Shown in pieces: positions 39,701 through 51,700 of a stretch of DNA of 64,000 nucleotides. The notes beneath the pieces were generated by a model. The model worked only from the letters and a program-made list of their open reading frames with translations, did no database searches and was not told where the DNA came from. The stretch is from Camarhynchus parvulus. Its lineage: Eukaryota; Chordata; Aves; Passeriformes; Thraupidae. The position numbers were made by a program, and so were the translations under genes. Every line of letters begins with the position of its first letter. Positions within the stretch are counted from its first letter, which is position 1. The DNA is taken from positions 3,859,501-3,923,500 of the forward strand of contig NC_044590.1 in the NCBI RefSeq assembly GCF_901933205.1. The letters are read 5' to 3'.

Positions 39701-42700
39701 GCTGCATCCGATTTATTGTTTGTGGTTTCAAAATGCCTTCTGTGGCTCATTCACAAGTTTCCTTTCATCTCAGAAAATTAGTCCACTTCAATCAGACAAA
39801 ATCATGTATTTCATGAACAACAGGGTGTTACTTATCAGAATGGATTTTATTCCTTTAATTCAGAAGCAAAAATACCTAACAAGATGTGGTTCAGGATTTT
39901 CATATAACCTAGTTACAATCTATTTTCCCAAACTTTGTCCACTTGGAGTGTCCTTTTACTCTGGCTGCCCCTCTTTGGTGGAGCAGTTGATCCCTGGAAA
40001 AAATAAGGATTTCTACAATATTGTCTATAATTAAACTGTAACGTTGCTATAATTATTCTGGGATATAATTTTGCGTTAAACTCCGTTCTATAAAGTTTTT
40101 TGCTGCAACCTTAGTTTTCAGCACTTTTCATTTTAAAATGAAGCAACAAACCACAAAGAGAACAATGCAGATCAAGTAAAGGCATAAGTTGCTATTTCAG
40201 TCCTTTCTGTGCAATAGCAAAAAGTGCATTTCTCATTATTTCAGGAATAAACAAGTCACCTCCAGGAAAGGGAAGAGTGAGGTGTAAGCCTGGGAAAATG
40301 AAGACTGTAAGCAAATGATTAAAGGTTAAGCACAGGCTCTGAAGTTACACAGACAGTTCTCCCCTGGAGCTGGTTTGACAGATTTTAGGTTGGCCAAGAG
40401 CTTTTCATCAAAAGAGTTGGTTCTTTCTCACTAATAGAAGATGAGTTCTCATCTTTCTGGGCTTTGGTGCCTTGATGAGATCATCTGGCACCATCTGAAA
40501 TAACCTATGGGATGGATTCTAATTACCAGCATCCCTGAGTTTTGGCATCAGTTTTTGTTGAAAACCTCCCACATGATCAGGAATGCTTTTCCTATACTGC
40601 AATTCCTTTAAAAGATTTCTGCCCTGCAATGCAGTTCAAGACATAACTTCCCTGTTTTTAAACTCCAAAGCATTTTAAAAAGTCAAGAAAATTTCCTAGC
40701 TTCTTAAACCAAGAGCTAAATGTGTAACCTTGATTTATAGGTTTGAAATTTCTGAAATAATATTATGGTCTGTGTCTCGGGTTTATATAAACTTCCATTG
40801 GAATGCCCAGCTGCTTTTTTGGGGAGTTGTTTTTTTGTTGGTTTTGTTTAATGTAGGAAATCCTGGCCAAGTTAAACTCTTGAAATGCAAGATTTGCTGT
40901 TGGAAAGTGAGGGCCATGAACTCTGTGGAACCATGACCTGTGTGAGGAAGGGGCTGCTGCAGTCCCTGTTAGCTGGGTTTGGGTGAGCTCTATTACCATG
41001 GACATTTGTCTGCACTTAGAGAACATCTGAGAGGGAGGGCTGTGAGATTTTGTGTCAGACACAAAGCCTACAGCCAGTATCTGCCAAGTTACTCAAGTGC
41101 ACATGTATCCAGTGTCTCCCACTTATGTCACTTTTATGCAGAAAAGACAAGAAATTTGGTAATTCCCAAGTTATGTTACATTTGCTGCAGTGCTTCAATT
41201 TGTTTCATTTCTCTGAGCAAGACTTTTAGAACAGAGGGTGCATATGTAAGTCTGTATATATGCATACATTGACTATTCTCCTTTTATATAAACAATATTT
41301 TGCTTGAAAATTGAAAAACAGTGAATCAATGCTTGGAACACACAGTTTGAATTTTAAATAATCTGTGGGAGACAGGGTTTTTGTAAAGCATTCTGCAATA
41401 TTTCCATCTGAAATCACATGTCTGGGAGGAAGCATTTCTTGGTCTGTGTAATCAGTACCCAGAAAAGAGATTTTGAAAGTGCTGCAGTGAAAATCAAATT
41501 GTCTGCTTATGTCTCTACCCTGTTCAGGTAGTCCTGTAGCCTCATAAACATAGCCCATAGTTAAACAACCAGCTTGGGAAATGTCATTATAAATAATAAT
41601 TCCTGTGTGAAAGCATGTAGTGATTCATGACATGAAATGAGTTTTCATTCTTGTGCTGGCCAGAGCAATTTACAGGCACTGCTGTAGCTCTGAGCCCTGA
41701 GATCTCCAGCAGGACCTGTGCTTTGGTCTTGGGCTTGTTTGGTTTCTGGCTATTGGATGTAAAGCTGGTAGCAGAGAATTCAGAATAATGGAATGTCTAA
41801 TAGGTCTGATAGAATCAGACTTAACCTCCATCTCTTGGAAAACTTTACCAAGTTCACAGCGTTTCCTTCCTTGATTTCAAGCTGCTCAAGGAGTTGGAGG
41901 GAAATAGTTCAAGGTGAACTACTAAACACTTGAGAGCTTGTTTATGATAGAGAACTCATCCCAGCAAGTTTGGTCTAGATATGTCAAGTAATCAGAAGAA
42001 AATACTCTGAAAAAAAGGCATTTTATTGTGTTTGGTGGCTTGGATTTTCCTCCCTCCCTCCTCCCCTGTTTCATAAAACCAGAGCTCACCATTTGTGTGT
42101 AACCCCAGGCCACCATCATCCCCCATCACCCCCAAAAACACCCTTGTGGAACTTTTAAATAAGTAACCTTTTTCCTATTGCAGTTATTCTGGTGGAAGTT
42201 TAAAGCTGAACTTTGTACTAAAATGGTAGTTTTGTTGAATCAATAAGCTTCTATCCATTTTCATCTCTAGTTCTAGAGGAAGCTTGTTTGCACTGTTTGG
42301 TTTACTTTGAATGTTAAATATCAAATCAGCTTGACATACAAGGTAAAACTTGGGCAACACCTCCATGTTTCTCAAAATGAGTTTTAAATTGTTTTCTTTA
42401 AGCTGAGATTAAATATGCATTGGTTTAGGTTCATTGTTCTTTATCCCAGCTATTTTTTTCCCTGCCTCAACTCTGAGAAAATGGATTAGAAAATTTACAA
42501 AACAAATGACAAAGTTTCAGAAAGATTCCTGATTTCCATCTTGGGTCTTGTTCCACAAAGCACAAGTTGGTTTTACACATATACACACATATATAAATAT
42601 GTCACCTGATGGCTGTGTTTGATTGAAAATACTGATACAATATTCCTTAATGCTTTAATTGTTCTTTTTCATAAGACTATTCCTTGCTTTGGAGGTTTGC

Positions 42701-42764
42701 TTTCTGTGTCATTTTTACATAACCCCATGAGCTCCAGAATAACATACAGGACACAATGTCTCCT

Positions 42765-42794
42765 AACAATGCCTAGAAAACAATGCCTAGAAAA
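42765..42794. repeat. 14-bp tandem repeat, two copies
   Basis: AACAATGCCTAGAA is repeated exactly at 42765-42778 and 42779-42792, followed by more A. It is a simple slippage duplication. Confidence 0.85.
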
Positions 42795-45700
42795 ATGTTT
42801 ATTGAAGTTATAATGTTTCACAGGCATGGGAAACATATATTTTCTACTAATAGAAGACATATTTAACAGTTCCTCTGATATTCAGAAATTTTAAAATGAA
42901 GAACTGGAGTTTGATGATAATAGAAGCAAACCCTGAGCGGTTTCCTCAGTTATAACTGTTTAGGTCCTTCCAAGTCATCCTCACAGCCTGAAAAAACTTC
43001 CCCAAAACATTCAGGAGACTGAAATTCACTGCCTTATTTCCACTGAAGCACCTGATTTTTTTTTTGGTAAAATGAAAATTAAATCAGGTAATTTAGGAGT
43101 CTAATCCTTTAGCACTCGTGGAGCAAATCTTCTGTGTCTTAGTGGAACAAATTATCCTGCCTGTTTCGGGTATTGCTTCCTGCTCATTGGGGTTAGATGA
43201 AAAATAAACGTTGCTGATGGATGGGGAAGCATCCCTGCAGGCACAGGGGTGAGGCCAGCTCTGCTCGGCTACCCAGGTGTGCCTGTTTCCCTGGCATCCT
43301 GCCTTGGCAGCAAGGTTGGAGTTTTCTGCTGAAGAGGGGCCCTTCTTGTCTCTCTGGTGTTTCATTTGATGCATATTTTAGGAGCTCATGTCACTTACAA
43401 TACTGAAGATGGATTTCTTATGCTCTTCATCTCTCCCCAAAGTGGTGAGTAGCACCAGCCCTGCTTTAGTTTTCCTGCCCTCCATGAACTTCAGCGGATG
43501 TTCCCATTCCAGACTGTTCTGTTCCATATTGTAATGCTAATATTTATTGGATTATTTATTGTAACATCCTAGTACTAAATTTTCTATCAGATATTGTTAT
43601 ACCTTGCAAAATAATTTATGGACTTTGTAGGTTTTTCTTCTCTTTTGAATTCTTCTGTTTCTTCTGTGCTAGCGAGGTGTATATCACTTTGGTTTATCAC
43701 TGTAACTCAGCAATGTAATAAAGCATTCCCTTGTTTCACTGCTCTGTTTTCTCCTTTGAATTATACATCTTTCCATTTGCTTATTCTCTTCCTAATGTCT
43801 TCACTCTGGCTTACACAGGTCCTGATACACCATTCTTTATCTGCCCACTCCTCACAGTTCTTCCCCGAATATCTTTTGTATCCTGACCTTGTCGGCTTTT
43901 TCTTGTTTCTTTCACTGAATTGAGGTTCGAAATGGGTCAGGCATTGGCCCTTGGGTTGGTACAGGCAGGACCTTGGCTTTTGGAGCAGTGGGCCAGCAAA
44001 ACTTGTTCAGCAGAACTGACTGAACATTGGGGAGGATGTTGCCATGCTGACTGGGATGTGTCTGAATGATGTGTTGAGGTTTTTAAAGAATAAATAAATC
44101 AGCCAGCATGAAACTGCAGAGCACAGCTCCAGCTAATTTTGTAAGACCCAGTCTTAAATCTGAGTGTGTGTAGTAAAGCTGATTTCACATCAGCAAATCC
44201 CAGTGCCAAGTGTCACTGCTGGGAGCCTTCACCAGAACATCTCAGGGTCACTAAGTTTAGCAGAGCAGTAAAAGAGGAGAGGAATAGCTTGTGTAATCCA
44301 CCAAATATTTACTGTGATGCCCTGCTCAATAGGGAATAGCCCTGAAGAGGAATCTAAAAAAAAATGGGTCCAATTTTACCTCCCAGTTTTGTTCTGGCAT
44401 ATGGAGAAGTTTGCCCATCCCATTAGAAGGTAAACATAGGTGTGGATCTCATTTTTTGTTTTACCACCCCTCCTTGGGCAGCAGAGAAGGAATAGTCCAG
44501 AAGCCAATGCCCCTGTTCATGGCAGCAGAGAATTTCTGTCAGCTTCTGCAATGATAATTAGTGTTCATATAGTGCTTAAACAATGAAGTGATGTGGAAAT
44601 GCTTGTGTGCAATTTTTGAATTGCACCAAATAAAAGTTTACTTCTCTCCTCAAATTTGTCAAATTGGGATTAGAAATAATTTCATCCAAGAGAAGATGGC
44701 ACACTAAGTCCTCTTAGAGTTCACCTGGGAAAACACCTGGAAAATGGCAAATGCTACAAAAAGGATCTGAGTTTGCCAGCTGTAGTTTAAATTCTGCTTC
44801 TGGTTTGTTCTCCCAAAAGTGAGAGGGTGTGGTGTGGTTACAAAGGATGTAACTCAGCAGCTCTGAGCCCTGACACAGGAGCTTTAGGAACTGTAAATAG
44901 GTTTTATACGAGTATCTGTTGTTTTCTTTGGTAAATAAGGGAAAGCATTCTGCTGACTCTGGAGATTATCACTGTTTATCCTCAAACTACTTAGACAACA
45001 AAATTAATATTGTTCATCAGGTTTCTTCTTTTGAATGCCTCTCAGTTGTAATTCCTTCAATGTACAAGAAACAAATTAATAGGGACTTTAGACAGTTTGA
45101 TTTCTTTTGACATCTCCTCTTATATTCCTCGTAACCTGACACCTGTCTCGTGGAGCTCATGTTTTCTTTCTCTTCTTCCTGGTGACAGAAATGAAGAGTG
45201 TTAAAGGAGCATTCCTGATGTCTCTGCATTCATTTAATATTACTGGTCTGGTCTTCAATGGTTTATTGTAATACAGTCTTTACAATTTGGCCAAATACTC
45301 CTATGAAGAATTGCTTTTAAATGTCAAGAAAGCACAGAACTGATGCAAAGCCCCCAGTTTTTCTGGTAATGTTGGCTCCATCCAATTGCAGTTTGAATAA
45401 CTTTTCAAAGTCAAGATGCTGTTGGGTTGTTTTCTTCCAAAGTTCAGAGGAGGAAAACAAAACAAAACTCCTTCCCTGTGGAAGCATAGTCCTTGCAGAA
45501 AAACTGTAGGATTTTTGGGAACACTTCTGGCAGTGTGGAGCCACTTCATGTTTTCACTGTGTTTAGTTTAACCCTGAATGCATAAAATGTAATTTATGCA
45601 CCATGTAACTGTGCCTTGAGAAGTTTTCCTAATTCCTCCCTAAGGATTCCTTAAGAGCCAGTAAAAGCTGTCACCTTAAATATGCTGAGACAGGATGGAG

Positions 45701-47775
45701 GTGTCTTAGCATGTATTCGTGTAATTTTTCCTCTTTTACTTATTTAAAAGAGTGTTTTGCTTCCAAGTATTGGTTGACTACGTAAAATCATTTGACAGCA
45801 AAGGCCTGAAGTTCACAGCTTATCCTATGCATAAGGAAATAGCTGCACATTTTTTGTGGGTCTGCTAATGCCAGGGGTAAGGGATTCTCTGAGTCAGACT
45901 TTTGAAGGCATTTAACATATCTGGCCTTTGATATACCCATGCATAAAGTGGAGATAAGAAGTCTTGCATTGTCTTCAAAACTAGCAGAAACAGAGGATGT
46001 GTTCCAGCTATTTCTATAGTGCTCTGTGCTCTCAGGGGGCTGCTGGGAGTGAACAAGGCTCTTCTGTAAGGTTGGAGATCTGCCAGCCTCAAAGTGTGCA
46101 GGGAGAGCCTTTGTAGTGCATCAGTCCCATTGGAACGCAACAAGACCCATTTCCAAAAGAAGTTAAACAAACCACAGAGTTGTCACTGCTTGGGTGCTTT
46201 TGAAAATAGTACCTCAGGAAATGTAAAAGCAAACTGTGGAGAGAGAGCTCGGTGGTTCAGAAGTGGAGCAGCAGGTGATGGATGCATGACAGGCAACTTC
46301 TTCCCCTGAGGTAAAACACAATCAACTTCCAGGAAATGCTAAATGTGAATACGGGGTTTTAATGAGAAAATCATTTATTCCCAGAAGAAAACTGTAAGAC
46401 TCAACACCTCTGTCCATCTTAGATTTTATCTTTTTATATATTTTATATATTTAAAACTCTTGACTTTTTTTGTATTTTTGCATGCACAACACTTGTAGCC
46501 TACTCGTAGTTTGAACACAGCTGCTGCTCAAGGAAGATGGAGCTGATTTCTTTTGGCTTCTATTAACGTGTCACTGAGATGGGCTTTAGTAGCTGTCAGG
46601 CATTTCAAAACATCCTAAAAAGCTTTGATTTTAATTTAATAATAATAAGGTCATGTCAATCTACAAACCTGAACATTTTGGGTGATGCAGCCAAAACATT
46701 TCTGGTCATGGAGTTAAATTCACCTGGGCAGTACTTTTGCATAAAATTAGGAACATATTTCTGTTGGAATAACTGCTATGGATGAGTTATTTGGCTTGAC
46801 TTTGATACCAAAAGAGCAGGAAAATTGAAGATGATTTTGCTGGATTTTTCCCTCTGCTTTCTTCTGGAAAATCTGATTAAACCTCATTCTAACCATTCCT
46901 CCCTAGAGGTCTCATTTACTACTAAGAAATTTTAACATTGCTTTTGAACTGCAAAAAAATTGCAACACAAGCAACATTTTAATGATTACCTGGTTATATT
47001 TAACATCCATAAAAATTCTCTTGTTTAGGGAGCTCAAAATAATTGGAAATATATTGGTTTTAAATTATGTATGGACCATTGAAGCGGAGCACAATCAGAA
47101 GATTTCTTGTAGAACAGCTTTGGCTGAAATAAGCCTCCTGTCTACCTCAATTATCATGGGCAGTTTTTGAATGTTGCAGTGAACTTGGAGTGTTGTGCAC
47201 AAGAGGTCCTTCATCAAATGCAGTAGATCCTTCTGTAGGTAAAGGTAGGATTCTGTATCCCCAAAATCCAGCCACTGAAGGGACTGACACTGTTTGTGTG
47301 AGCAGTTATGGGGAGAGGAGAATTTTTTGGCAATTTTTTGCTGTGACCAGAGCAATGGCACTGAGAGAACCACCCCCAGCGCTGGTGGTGTGGGGTGAGC
47401 AGCTGGAATTCTCCCCATCCCTGCTGTGCTCCCATGTGTGCACAATTCACTGTAAACTCCCTCACCTGCAATCCAGACCAATGAAATGGAGCTTCCCTAA
47501 AGTCATTTATCCCCAGCACTGGGTTTTGGTCACTGTTTCTTGCCTTTCTTGCACCCTAAAATGCTGACATGTTAACAGGTGGCATTAAACAGTCTGTGTG
47601 CAGCTGTAAGATTTGATGCCCATCTTGGTCTGATAAGCTGTTAGCAGCATACATCCTTCAGTAAATATATTCTGTGTTAACACCTTAAAGGGCCTGAGAG
47701 GCCACACAATTTGAATTTGTGGTGCATTTTGTTGTGACTTGGATGACACATCCCAGTGTTCTGGCCCAGGGACCA

Positions 47776-47779
47776 GTGG
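47776..47779. repeat. Left target-site duplication GTGG
   Basis: Four bases repeated at 48211-48214. A short match such as this has some chance component, but it sits exactly at the TG...CA ends of the LTR. Confidence 0.7.
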
Positions 47780-48086
47780 TGATAGGAAAAGATTTTAAAA
47801 TCGTAGAAAATTCAGGGAGTTAGAAAAAGCTAGGCTTAGTAGGCCCTGGGAAAATGTTAGGCCTTCTATTTGCTAGATCATGTGAAACTGCACCTGTGTA
47901 GTCAGTATATGATAAATTATATAATTTTTTGATGTGATTAGATATAGTTATTGTTTAAAGAATCATGAGAAACTATGTTAGGGGTTTGAGGGGGAATCAC
48001 GAGAAATCTGTGCTTGGATGAAATTAATATGTACAATATGATGATGTAATTTTAATAATTAATATGTAAGTTACATAATGATAGAA

Positions 48087-48093
48087 TATAAAA
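48087..48093 (+). promoter_or_regulatory. LTR TATA box
   Basis: TATAAAA inside the LTR, 67 bases before the AATAAA signal, in the position expected of a retroviral core promoter. Transcription would start around 48115-48120. Whether it is still active cannot be seen. Confidence 0.6.
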
Positions 48094-48159
48094 CATGTTT
48101 GGCTTGAAACCATGTCAGGTCAGGTTGGGGTCTGTATCCCCTGACACCCAGAGCTGTTC

Positions 48160-48165
48160 AATAAA
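48160..48165 (+). terminator. LTR polyadenylation signal AATAAA
   Basis: A canonical AATAAA hexamer in CTGTTCAATAAAAGCACC, 45 bases before the LTR end. It marks the end of R and could end transcripts reading in from the left. Confidence 0.65.
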
Positions 48166-48210
48166 AGCACCTGCATATATTCTGTAATTTTGTGTTCTTG
48201 AACCCTAACA

Positions 48211-48214
48211 GTGG
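48211..48214. repeat. Right target-site duplication GTGG
   Basis: Copy of 47776-47779 at the 3' end of the 431-bp LTR. Confidence 0.7.
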
Positions 48215-48584
48215 GAGGGCAGAGTTCATGGTGGTGCCTTTCTGGCCTTGCTCGCGGCTTCCATGTTTTGTGCTGGGTGCTGGTGCCTCTGTTACAGCAA
48301 ATGGGGCAGCAGAAGTGTCTGTGCAGGGAAACCAAAGCTTTTGTGCTGGGTCTGTGCTCTGTTCTGCTCTGGGGAGGAAGATGAGAGTGGGACAGTGGCA
48401 GTGCACTGACCAGGGACACGGTGGTGGCTGCTGGGACACTGAATTCCAGCATGGACACAGACCCAGCAGAGATTTTAGCTCAGGTCTCCCATGTCTGATG
48501 TGTGCTAACACTGGGGACGTGGAAAGCTTGAGTAAATAGAATGGAGAGTGGCAAATGTTTTGGTTTTTTGTGTCTATCTCAAAG
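48211..48584. other. GC-richer unique sequence between LTR and CR1
   Basis: No gene or repeat family recognised. The G/C and TGG/CTG-word content is clearly higher than in the surrounding DNA, and long frames on both strands here result from that composition rather than from coding. Confidence 0.6.
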
Positions 48585-48770
48585 TTAGAGAAGCACAGTG
48601 TGGGTAAGATTGGAGGGAACCACAGTGGGTTCTCTGGTCCCACCTCCTGCTTGAGCAGGGCCATGCCAGAGCCCAGGATTGTGTCCAGAGAGCTCAGGAA
48701 CTGACCAGTGAGGGACACCCCACACCCTCAGTGGGCTGTCTGTCCTGGAGCATGGCCACCCACCCTGTTT
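48585..48770 (-). mobile_element. Old CR1 LINE 3'-end fragment, antisense
   Basis: On + it reads as the reverse complement of a CR1 3' region: AGAGAAGCACAGTGTGGGTA then AAGATTGGAGGGAACC, CTGGTCCCACCTCCTGCTTG, AGCAGGGCCATGCC, AGGATTGTGTCCAGAGAGC and CCAGTGAGGGACACCCCACA. These follow the order of the typical bird CR1 antisense consensus (a tract like AGAATCACAGAATGG, then GGTTGGAAGGGACC, then TCCA-CC CCTGCT, then GATTGTGTCCAG). Many substitutions and small gaps show an old insertion. The ends are approximate. Confidence 0.78.
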
Positions 48771-51700
48771 GGGATGTCCTCCTGTTCAGTAGGGCATTTT
48801 GCATTTATTTCATAGTTTGGAGAGGTACATACAGTTTGAAACCTCTTGGGTTGATCCAGCATCGTTTTAAGGAGACAGTGTTCAGATGGATTTTTTTTTC
48901 CTTGTATTTCTCTACAGACATGTGCAAGTATATATTTTAAACTTTAGAGACAAGTTCTTTTCTTGCTAAGACAAATCCCTTTTATCTGTTGAAACAATCT
49001 GTAATTGCAAGAAAGCACTTGTATTTGACATTTTTATAAGAGGAAGCATTATACTAAAACCAAAATAACACTTTCTGATGGTAACACATTGCACAGTAAA
49101 TAACACAGTGTGGTGGTGTAACACCAACATGAGCATTTCCCCACTCACCCACACCCTGCTCTGCAAGTTCAATCCCAAAAGATCTCTTCTTTTGATGGAT
49201 GGTGAGGCTTGGAAAGCCAGTGTACTCAAAGATGTCTTGGTAAATAAGAATTATCTGTTTTTATTATGTTTTGTGTGTGTTAATTTTATTTTTTTAAACC
49301 AAGTACTTTATAAAGGGTACTTGAAACAATTCAATGAAAAATACCTTTCATCAGAGAGATCTGTATCCCTTTTATCATTCCTTTCTGTGATGAAATTTTC
49401 CATGACTTGAATTGATCTGAAGCAGAATAAGATAGCATTTAGTCAGTGCTTTTTATGTTCAATGGACTATATAAAGGCCCGGCACAATATTTTTTTCCTA
49501 CTTACAATCTTACAAAGTCTTGGCATACAAGAAGAACTTCTGGAGTTATGTTCTGAAAAAAAAATTCACAGCCATCATTGCGTTTCCGTAAATATTTTTA
49601 GTCTTGACAAATTATTTAAGACATCCAAAAAAATAGCCACTGAAAAATTTTTGTTCTTTAGATGCTTCTCTTTGGCCTTCAGCTGGAATGGGTGAGTGGA
49701 AAAATGATCCTGTGTTTTCATGCATCCAGGATTTCAGTGTGTAGTCCTTGGGAATGCTGCAGTTGAGTTTTCACTCTGTTTTGCCAGCTGAGTTGGGCAC
49801 TGCCTTTACTATGATTTAAAAGAAGAAGTTTGTGTTTCTGATGTTCAAGAGCTCTTCAGGCAGAGTCTAATACACACAGATGAAGTCAAGACAAAGTGAC
49901 AAAGACAGCTTGTTCCTGAGGAAAGTTAAATATTTTTTCTGGCTAATTTATGTGACACCTAAAGGAAAAATGCAGAAGGAAACATTCTGTAACACTGAGT
50001 TTGCCTACAACCACTGCTAATAGAAAGGGACAGTGACTTGTACGCTGTCTGATGCAATTTATGATTTTATTCTGCACTATTCAGATACAAATATGGTTTC
50101 TCATTTGTATTTTGTTTTCCTTGTGCAGTGAAACAGCATTGACAACTGAGTGGCATCTTTGAATTTTTTATGTTTTTTATGGCAAGTATCAATAGCAAAG
50201 CATGTGTTGAAAGACTTGATGTCAATTCATACTTTAGAGACAAATTCTGAAGTGTTTTATCAATTCTCCCAGCAAATGATGTCTGCACAGATCTCTGCTG
50301 AGCAGAACTGCTGTTGCTTGTTTTCAGAGCAGACACTGTCTGTGCTGCTGCCACCACCAAAAAGGCAAAGGGCTGACTCAAGCCAAGAGGAGTGGGAAAA
50401 GAGGTTAAAATAACCTTTGGAACTCTCAAAGGATGTATTCACTAAAAAGAAATGTAATCACCCTGTCTCTCCACCCCATCCCTGTTGGACTAGAGTTAAC
50501 CATGTTGTCATTTTGCAGGATATGAGACTAATTGCAATATTCTGTGCTCTGAATACACAATCAGACACTTGAGCATTGACCAGTCAATACATTTCCCCAT
50601 CTGCAGGGGCTGTATTCTCTGGGGGGGCACCTTTTAGCAATAATTTAGGTGCAGCTTGTAGAGCCACAGCAAAGCCACCCTGGAGATTTGGCTGCTGCCT
50701 GGCACAGTGGGAATGCAGCTGACTGACAGGAGACCTCCCTGTGGCTTGAACCTCCCAGAGCAGCTGTAAATTCAGCAGCAAGAGGAGGTTTAAACATTTC
50801 GGGCAGACCCCGTGCTGCTAGGGGGAAAAAGTGCTTTATCCTGCTGCTTCTGTTCCTGCCCTTCTGGAGAGGCTGCAGCAGGAAAAGCCAAACACCTTCC
50901 CTGACATCACACCTATGCTGGGGGGCTTAATGCTCCTATTTTGTGTCTAAAATGCTTCCTGAATTCATTGACATCTAAAAATCAGAACTTACTTGTTAAC
51001 TAATTGCCCTAAAATGTCTTTAAGGGTTTTTGAATTGGGAGAAAATACCTTTCAGCAACTGGGTAATAGCTGCATTTTGTACCTATTTTTCCTTCTACAT
51101 TTAAATAGAACAAACTGTGTTACTGTGCTGTATATCTGGGCACATTACCAACAGGAAGCTTGTGGAAGGAGATTTTTACCCTCTTTAATGTGTCTTGGAA
51201 CTGGGATATCAGAATGATTTTTCATTTGTGTTTCTTTAAGGCAGCACAATAAGGAATCAAAATTTTTCTTACTTGATTACTCCAAGCATTTCTAATTGTC
51301 TTTTTTGGCATCCTTTCAGTGCACTTTTGCTAGACTTGAGAGTGAGAATTGGAACTTGCTAGTGAAAAAAAAAGCCATGACAGAATTCTCCCTAAATGAT
51401 TGCCTCAAGTGCAAGCACTCAACCTGTATTTATTCATCTAAATGCAGATTTTAAGAATGTCATCTGCTCTGAATAATGCCGTGGTGTCTGACACAATGCG
51501 GGAGCTGTTGACAATCAGTTCTAGGAGGTCTGTGAAAACATAACGTTGGGTCTGCCCTTTGTGGGATTAATTCTGACTGAAACAGTGCCCTTGAGTGTTT
51601 GTGCTCACTGGATTTTATTGTTTCCCCTCACTAACCCAGCTGCTCCAGCAGCTCAGGCAGGTGCCCACTCCTGAGCACACAAAACTGCAAAAAACCTGGA

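Larger units (their letters stand above)
34806..47775. other. Unique non-coding sequence
   Basis: No gene or transposon recognised over nearly 13 kb apart from the poly(T)/poly(A) pair at 36699 and the 14-bp repeat at 42765. The longest frame (39531-40034, + strand, 167 codons) has no recognisable domain and a length that chance can give. Confidence 0.6.
47780..48210 (+). mobile_element. Solo LTR of a passerine endogenous retrovirus, 431 bp
   Basis: The element begins TGATAGGAAAAG and ends AACCCTAACA, so TG...CA ends are present. GTGG flanks both sides (47776-47779 and 48211-48214), a 4-bp duplication typical of gammaretrovirus-like (ERV1) integrases. Signals run in order on +: a canonical TATAAAA box at 48087-48093, an AATAAA signal at 48160-48165, then CTGCATATATTCTGTA and the end at 48210. 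That gives a long AT-rich U3, a short R and a short U5. The segment GTATCCCCTGACACCCAGAG just before the poly(A) signal is one I recognise from songbird LTRs. There is no proviral interior beside it, so this is a solo LTR. It differs from the other two LTRs in sequence and duplication length, so it records a different retroviral lineage. Confidence 0.88.

Noticed and set aside
39531..40034. 167-codon frame on the + strand outside repeats
   Set aside because: No recognisable motif. A frame of about this length is expected roughly once by chance in six frames of 64 kb of this composition, and the residue mix is rich in Phe, Ser and Leu as AT-rich non-coding DNA gives.
48158..48718. 186-codon frame on the minus strand, the longest in the window
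   Set aside because: It runs through the end of the 431-bp LTR, a GC-rich segment and an antisense CR1 fragment, and shows no domain. It is an artefact of low stop density in the GC-rich patch.
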